A stretch of 64,000 nt of DNA from Prostheceraeus crozeri (taxonomy: Eukaryota; Platyhelminthes; Polycladida; Euryleptidae), in the NCBI GenBank assembly GCA_907163375.1, contig CAJQUW010009012.1:62001-126000 (forward strand), in the 5' to 3' direction. The notes under the pieces were generated by a model. It made no database searches. It had not been told where the DNA came from and worked only from the letters and a program-made list of their open reading frames with translations. The position numbers and the translations under genes are program-made. How positions within the stretch are numbered: the stretch's first letter is position 1; the number at the start of each line of letters is the position of its first letter. Below, one piece after another: positions 57,770-64,000 of the stretch.

Positions 57770-59150
57770 ATTTTCATTGTTTCCATAGAAACCAAATTTA
57801 GATTTCTTTTTCAGTGCTGAAAAAAGTGAACGATTACGAACGTTTGTATTGCAGCAAGAGAGAGCACCACGACTTAACTTCAGCATTCCTATATAAGTAT
57901 CATTCCTATATGTCAGGGTGGCGGCCGAGCCAGGGAATCGCCCAGGAATCTTGTTGGGGCCTAGGAATCGCTCTTAAATATTAGCGATTTAACCAATTAC
58001 CCCTGAAATAGCCGGGGAATGCCATTTGATGATTTTTATCTCTTAGTTCAATGAACATAATTTCTTGATTTTAACCATCAGTAATGTGACTTATTAAGCC
58101 CACTATTTCTATTAAATGTTTTCGAATCCTGATTGATATAATCAAGTAAATATGCACAACATCTGGATGGAATATTCATGATGAAGTATATTTGCTTCAT
58201 TTCCACATGATCGTCAATGATAGCTGTACGGCGATGGTTATGTCGTTGCCGCGTCACTTATAGTGAAATCGCTTAAAGTTATTCAAATCAGCAATCGTTG
58301 CATTCTATGGCAGCAATTTGTGGCTATTCACACTGCATTAAGGTCGTGTACGCAATTGGGTTGCTATAATTCGCACATACACGTATAAAGTCGCAATTAA
58401 TTGACATCGGTAGTTAAAAATCTTTTTTTATTTCTGTGTTTCATAATGTGCCTGCATGCAATTTCATGAAAGACTCGTAATATGGCGAATTATGCAGTCT
58501 CGAAATACATACTAAAAGGTCATAAATTATTGTCTGTCTTGCGTTATCAGTTTCATTGGTTAAAAGAATTTTTACAAAAGCACAACTTTTTGAACAAGAA
58601 GCAATTTAAGGGATAATCGCGCAATTTAGCACTAGGCTATTTATGCGCCCCCATGAACACTAAGTTCAGGATGATATCAGTCAAAAATCATGTTAACAAA
58701 ATTCTTCCAACACTTCCACTGACAGAAAAGTACATCAGAATTTTGGTTGATATTTCGAATAAAAGTCAATGACTAAGCTAAGTGATGAGCTCGGAAAACT
58801 CACAGTTCATTATCTAGCACAGGAAATTTCTCAAATGAAATGACAAAAATAGTTTAAAGAAGTGTCCGGATAACTTTTGATCGTTATTGGAATAACATCT
58901 CGTGAACATAAAAAATAGGTTCAGCCATATTAAAGGAGGCCCCACAAATGGATCACATCGTTCATTCTAAGAGTTTACCTCTGAAATTAACATACAGCAT
59001 GGCTCAGCAAGTTTGCATCAAGCCTGAAATTTGCAAATTTTGAGTGTATAACCATCTCAAATCAATATAAAAGCAAACATACCTCGTGATTATTTAGAAT
59101 ACATTGTATAGGATAAGAAAACATGAAAGTAGAAGCTTTCTAAGTTATCA
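57770..59150. other. No gene recognised; one hAT-like end
   Basis: At 57916 CAGGGTGGCGGCCGAGCCAG followed by repeated GGGAATCG/GGAATCGC blocks looks like a hAT-type terminus, without a visible partner. The rest is AT-rich and stop-rich. Confidence 0.4.
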
Positions 59151-59153
59151 ATA

Positions 59154-59760
59154 TTAAGTGTGTCCACCACGGTTAGCGATCAGTGAAGCTATTCGTCTTG
59201 GTACATTTTCAACCAAAGGCGTGCACATTTCTTGAGTTTCTCCATCTCGATTCCATATTTTTACAAATGAAGATGCTATTTCGCTGCGAGAATGAGATTT
59301 GCAATCTCTGAGTCTCTGTTCCACAATGCCCCTTACATTCCCAATTGGGTTGGTGAATCGGGGGATTGGGCAGGACGTTGAGGCTATGCATATCAAAACA
59401 AGTTATGGTTCTTCGTAAGTTATGAGAGGGAGCATTGTCCAGCTGAAGAACACTTGAGGCACCTGGAAACCATTCAAGTATTTCTTGAGTCACTTCCGGA
59501 TTTTTCTCAGACAATTTACGAATATGGCGAATGTCTCTTTCGTCGAATTTCTTGTTCTGTCCTCCGCAATTCTCATAATTTGCGGTGAAGTCACCATTTG
59601 CACTCTACGGTTTCAGGACTCGTTCAGCGGTTGACCGGTTTATTCCTACAGCTTCGGCAATTTGTCTTTGTATTAAAGAAGTATGGTCAGCCAGGATAGC
59701 TCGTATTTATTTAAGGTCCGTCATCACGTCGCTATACTGTCGGAATAGGTCTATTCGTTT
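59154..59760 (-). pseudogene. Tc1-like transposase remnant
   Basis: The minus strand near 59720-59610 reads LADHTSLIQRQIAEAVGINR, then STAERVLKP, a Tc1-type helix-turn-helix. From about 59514, WFPGASSVLQLDNAPSHNLR has the second catalytic Asp, and GNVRGIVEQRLRDCKSHSRS the third block. The frame ends PRRIASLIANRGGHT. The middle section with the first catalytic Asp is missing, so this is an internally deleted copy with one or two frame changes. Terminal repeats were not fixed. Confidence 0.72.
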
Positions 59761-59764
59761 CAAA

Positions 59765-61190
59765 TGAGTAGAATTCCAATTTCTATTTATTCTAGATATA
59801 TTCGGAAAGTAATGCCTATTTCAAGTAACAGGATATTCAAATTTTATTGACTGTAGTATCTATGTAGATGTAACATAATGAAAGTAATCCGCCTATTGAT
59901 GGTAAACATCCAGAGCAGCAGTGGAGAGATTTATGGAGTCAGCTATATTTTGATGCTTGATGCTAACTCGCTGAGCCATGCCGTTCACATGCATGTACAT
60001 GTATGTACATGAGAGTATTTAATTCAGGTGCGTGGGGTGAAAATGAATGAAAAATGCATTATTGACGTCCACAAAAATGAAGCACGAATTTTTCAAAATT
60101 TAAGAATCCGACCACTGCTTATGCAGATTATCTTTCAGCAATTGAAACCAGAGTCGGCAATTAGCAGATTCCTTGGTGGTACAGTCCTATACATTCAGTT
60201 CCTCGAACATCTGTGGTGAAAAGTGGAAGCCTCAGACTGAAAAGTTAAGGGCAAAGGGAGTTGTCAACATCCAGAAGGCTTTGACATTAGCTCTCATTGA
60301 TCAGTATGTCTATTTGTATCAAGAAAGCCAATATAGTCACAACAAAATTTGTGAGCTGTTGACATCGTCATCAGCTTTGAAATGTAGTGAAAACGAAGAA
60401 AGTACAACACTACGATATTATCAATTATTGGATTATCAACAGGAATTGATTTTGTGACTCGATTATAATACTTTTGATATCATGAAAGGAATTTTGCAAA
60501 TTTTCATTATAAGGAAAAGTCATCATTTGCGTACATGTACGTGTAAATGTTACATTCACGTTTCTAAAACTTGATTATGTTGGAGGTAAATATCCGTTGG
60601 CAACTTCATACTGAATCTTATAATACCTATTGTAGGTACTTGTATTTAAAATGCAAAATTCATAAATTGATAGTGGAAAGTACATGAGTCCTGCTCTGTA
60701 ATCCAGGAAGCAGTAGTATGTCGGTCTGAAGTTTTCTTCCAGTGGTATTTTGTATGCGAAATGAAACCAAGAAACAAATTTTTCACAGCAATGACCAAGC
60801 ACTGTTCATTATGCGACACATGATCTGAGTCAATTAAGGCGACACTTCATTGCGCACGGGATCAAGACATCTCGAAAGCCATCTCTGCTCTATCGATCGG
60901 TGACGCCGTCCACGGTTAAACTGCATGAACCGAATGAAACATACCTGCAGAAACTTTTCTGTCATTGCCGTCACACTGCAGATGATAATCATCATGAAAC
61001 AGTTATTACTACATTGTCCTCAGGTGCTTATTCACCATCGCTTACTCGGTTTTAGCCGTAGTCATAAAAGTAAAAGAGATTCTCCCGCATTAAATTCTTC
61101 CGTTGCAAGTTTCTTCATTAATAGATGCTCACCTCTTCTTCATCACATCTCAAACATGCGAAGTCGTAATCATCTGTTTTTTCATACTTT
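59765..61190. other. No gene recognised
   Basis: Includes ATTCGGAAAGTAATGCC at about 59800, which resembles a mariner-type end. Near 60914 a short repeat (GTTAAACTGCATGAACCGAA) also occurs at 35916. An open frame at 60173-60457 has no recognisable domain. Confidence 0.35.
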
Positions 61191-61193
61191 CAG

Positions 61194-61369
61194 ATCGTCT
61201 TCCCTGGATGTGTGCACCCTGCCAGCCATCTGCAGTCCTACAACAGTCGCCTACTTCGACTTCGGAAGCTGTGGAGGAGACGGCGCTGCCGACGTCCACT
61301 TCGTTTGTCTTACCTGGTGCGACGGCTACCGGTTTAGCGGTGGAGGCTGACGTCACGCCAAATGTTTCC
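61194..61369 (+). CDS. Internal exon of an unidentified host gene
   Basis: The acceptor CATACTTTCAG and donor TCC|GTGAGT bound 176 bp that is more GC-rich than its surroundings. The frame after two bases is open throughout: PSAVLQQSPTSTSEAVEETA, LPTSTSFVLPGATATGLAVE. It is Ser/Thr/Ala-rich with MCAPCQP near the start. It ends in phase 0, matching the start of the exon at 63234. Product unknown. Confidence 0.6.
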
Positions 61370-62073
61370 GTGAGTGTCATATATTCATGTCAGTGCTCCT
61401 GCATTCCCCTGAGCATTGCAGATAGGGCCCCTGAACCGCTCATTGACTGATAAGCATTTTGAAGTGGGTTGGGGCTGAATGGATCATGTGCTTTTCATTG
61501 CATTTATTGGGGGATGAAGTTCAGAATATCTCATGACATTAATTTCGAACGGAAGCTTGTGCAACTATAAATTTTCTGTCATTTCATGTTTCCCCAGAAT
61601 ACTATTGGCGCCCATTTAGCTTCCATGTCCCTCTTCAGCATTTCCAGATTCCCGTGTGAATCCTAACATTTTCGATTAGCCATTAGTCGGCCAATCAGGC
61701 AGCCAACCGGTGTTCTTCCCAAGAACCAATATTTCCAAGAAAATATCCATGACGTCAGCTAAAACGCGTACGAGCACATGAATGATTTATGGGTATCACG
61801 CTGATTCAGGAATTCTATCTGACAGATGAGTACAACGAGTAAAAAACACATGATTCAGTAGCATATGTTAGGTTATTAAGCAGACTCTTGCGCGGCAGTC
61901 TAATGAGTGTTTAGCGATCAACAGTTTGATAAATATCAAAAACCGGACAATGTAATCAGTAATTGAATTCAGGATTTCAAATACTGTTTTTTGAATGAGA
62001 CCTTCCATATCACTATGCCATATGTATATGTATACAGACAAATATAATATTACGTGTACTCAAAGTATGATAG

Positions 62074-62368
62074 AAATCAAGTGATTAAATCGACAGCTTA
62101 CTTAATCAGATGATTTAAATCGAGTCTGTCGATGATTGTTTTGATTTTTGGCAATCCTGAACCATGTACAGGTGGGCCTATGTAGTCTACATGTATGATA
62201 CATACATGCCTATGTTGGTTTTGAACTGAATTTCGCTAGTTTTAACACCAAGCTAGTTAAAGGAGTAAAAGAAATGAGTCGAAAGTCAAATTTTCAAAAA
62301 AATCAACTTTTGATTTAAATCGCTGATTATTTTTAAAAAATCAATTGATTTAAATCAAGCCAACCCTG
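62074..62368. repeat. hAT-MITE-like ends in the host intron
   Basis: GATTTTTGGCAATCCTG (to 62160) and TTTAAATCAAGCCAACCCTG (to 62368) both look like right-hand hAT termini. Each follows sequence with GATTTAAATC palindromes. They lie in the intron between 61369 and 63234, probably as overlapping copies of one MITE family. Target duplications were not identified. Confidence 0.45.
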
Positions 62369-63233
62369 ACAAAAGTCTAAGCATTTTTTTGTTTGGAAAA
62401 TCAATGGTGATATAGTCAGCGCGTTTGGGAGGTACTGAAACGAGTGTCAGCCAAGAGAACGATGCATAAATGGTGCAGCGGTATTCATGCATTCGGCAAT
62501 GCAGAGGCATTACCTTATGTATTTCCTGACAAAGTGGCAAGTATACATCGTTCTGACTCTCAATCCTCAATCTCTACATTCAAATCAGAAATTGCAAATT
62601 CCTTGCCATTAGAATGGGATATAACTAATTCAAGCTGTAATATTCACGCAAATCAAATAGTTATCCTTGAAAAAATCCTCTAGTAAAATATCATCACTGC
62701 AAAAATTTACATCAAGTTAGTCGACTTCTAAGTGACTCTTAAGAATTCTGTACATGAGTTCGATCAAGCAGAGTGAATTTCTATGCAGAGTTATTTTCTA
62801 TCCGAAATTCCTATTTTTATGGAAGCACTCAATCATATCGCCTATTCGTAAATCCACTCCACCAAATATAAAACAATGTCGACCCATATCTGTCCTCCAA
62901 CCCAAGCTAAACTGTTTGACCGGATAATCGTGGAACTGTAAGTGGTGAATTTGAGTGTCGCTATGGGTCCGCACAACATCGATTTAGAAGGAACCTACCA
63001 CTTCTACTGTTTTAGGTGAATTGTATGAAAAGACAACTATTTGATGATCATGTCTGTGGGCATAGCCATTCTGTCATTCGACATGTCGGCAGCGTTTGAT
63101 TCAGTAGGTCATGGGCATTCATTTAATTGTCTCATGTAATGTAGGAACAATCAAACATATGATGACGTATGACGAAAATGAATTATTCCATGAATATGCA
63201 GGATTGGAAATGACGATGTACATCTCGTTCCAG

Positions 63234-63713
63234 GATCCGAAGGCGAGTGGCAGCGCTGGTGTGATGTCCAGCGACGCAGACGACGAGGAGACGTTCCTGT
63301 CGAAGGCGGCCTTGGCTTCGATGGTGGTGAGGCAGGTGGAGGAGGAAGTTGATGTGGTGGTGGAGCAGAAGGATTCTGAGGCGGCGGTGGAGGTCCAGGA
63401 GAACGCGGTTTACGTGGCGGCTACCGAGCCGAAGGACGATGGGACGCAGGTGGTGAGCGATGACGAGGACGCGGTGTCCGTGGCGGCTGCGGAGACAATG
63501 GATGATGGGACGCAGGTGGTGGACGAGGAGAACGCGGTTTCCGTGACGGCTACCGAGCCGATGGACGATGGGACGCAGGTGGTGAGCGATGACGAGGACG
63601 CGGTTTCCGTGACGGCTACCGAGCCGATGGACGATGGGACCCAGGTGGTGAGCGATGACGAGGACGCGGTGTCCGTGGCGGCTACCGAGGAGATGTTGCA
63701 GTTCGACGGCCAG
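63234..63713 (+). CDS. Exon with acidic 22-residue repeats, same host gene
   Basis: The acceptor CTCGTTCCAG and donor CAG|GTACAG bound 480 bp (160 codons, phase 0 on both sides). After a leader (DPKASGSAGVMSSDADDEET, then MVVRQVEEEVDVVVEQK) come about four and a half copies of a 22-residue unit AVSVTATEPMDDGTQVVSDD with ED at its end; one copy has 20 residues. The repeats are acidic and likely disordered. The high GC content and near-identical 66-bp DNA units point to recent unequal exchange. The gene continues beyond the window. Confidence 0.68.
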
Positions 63714-64000
63714 GTACAGCATCTTATGTTATACTTACCTTCCTCTTCTGCAACTGTCTGCCATGTATTGTTGCCTCCCGATTACCTTCACCAGCATATG
63801 TACCGTAGGTGGAACCGGATTCCACTGGCTGCTCCGTGCATGTCAATATCACTTTGAATGCGTATCAGGATATGATTATTAGTTGCACTTCACCTGATTC
63901 CATTGGTTATCACTTCTATGATGTCAGTACACTGAATAAGTAGCATGTATTGAAGGAGTAGTGGCCCTATCTACCCGATATGGTTCCCCCCATACAACGA

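Noticed and set aside
63183-63722. 179-residue minus-strand open frame (His/Leu/Arg-rich)
   Set aside because: It is the antisense of the GC-rich repeat exon. The repeated composition keeps it open, and no splice or start signals support it.
1-64000. tRNA, rRNA, CRISPR arrays and LTR-type elements
   Set aside because: I looked for clover-leaf B-box motifs, rRNA cores, regularly spaced short repeats and paired long direct repeats, and found none I could support by reading.

Overview
The window looks like AT-rich nuclear DNA of an invertebrate bilaterian, probably marine. Evidence: spliced host genes with small exons and GT-AG introns, a divergent animal-type ATP synthase subunit d, and a dense load of cut-and-paste transposons and LINE pieces typical of sea urchin, lancelet, mollusc or brachiopod genomes. 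The palindrome TAGGCCTA is over-represented. The exact phylum cannot be decided from the sequence. No rRNA, tRNA, CRISPR array or LTR element was recognised.

Host genes. One gene dominates: the mitochondrial ATP synthase peripheral-stalk subunit d (ATP5PD), + strand, five coding exons at 12912-13033, 35481-35577, 36543-36620, 36713-36775 and 39404-39586 (180 aa, all splice phases consistent). Its first intron is about 22.4 kb and is filled with transposons and with degraded tandem copies of the exon 1/intron 1 junction. At the right edge two exons (61194-61369, 63234-63713) belong to an unidentified host gene with Ser/Thr-rich and acidic 22-residue repeats; it runs off the window.

Mobile elements, left to right. 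1-3300: LINE tail, a 135-bp hAT MITE with a perfect 8-bp target duplication, and inverted dispersed repeats. 4080-9165: a hAT element (minus) cut in two by a 3.07-kb pogo-like element (4909-7978) whose transposase ends in a PHD finger. 9424-11145: long-inverted-repeat, GC-rich element. 13498-20001: a 6.5-kb hAT element with BED finger, introns and coiled-coil tail. About 22047-25489: CR1/L2-like LINE with endonuclease and reverse transcriptase. 29822-31811: a third hAT. 45373-48963: a Chapaev-type element with 410-bp near-identical inverted repeats, coding for a transposase whose N-terminus resembles the N-terminal zinc region of RAG1. 51189-54951 (minus): a CACTA-like transposase fragment 42 bp upstream of a four-exon DUF4806-type gene. 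56452-57763: Tigger-like remnant. 59154-59760: Tc1-like remnant.

How they relate. The layout is a record of nested insertion. The tandem duplication inside ATP5PD intron 1 came before the hAT at 13498, and the hAT at 4080 came before the pogo element. All three long hAT elements carry 6-bp (not 8-bp) target duplications and share a C-terminal coiled coil after the dimerisation motif. The Chapaev element with its RAG1-like N-terminal domain is the most noteworthy item in the window.
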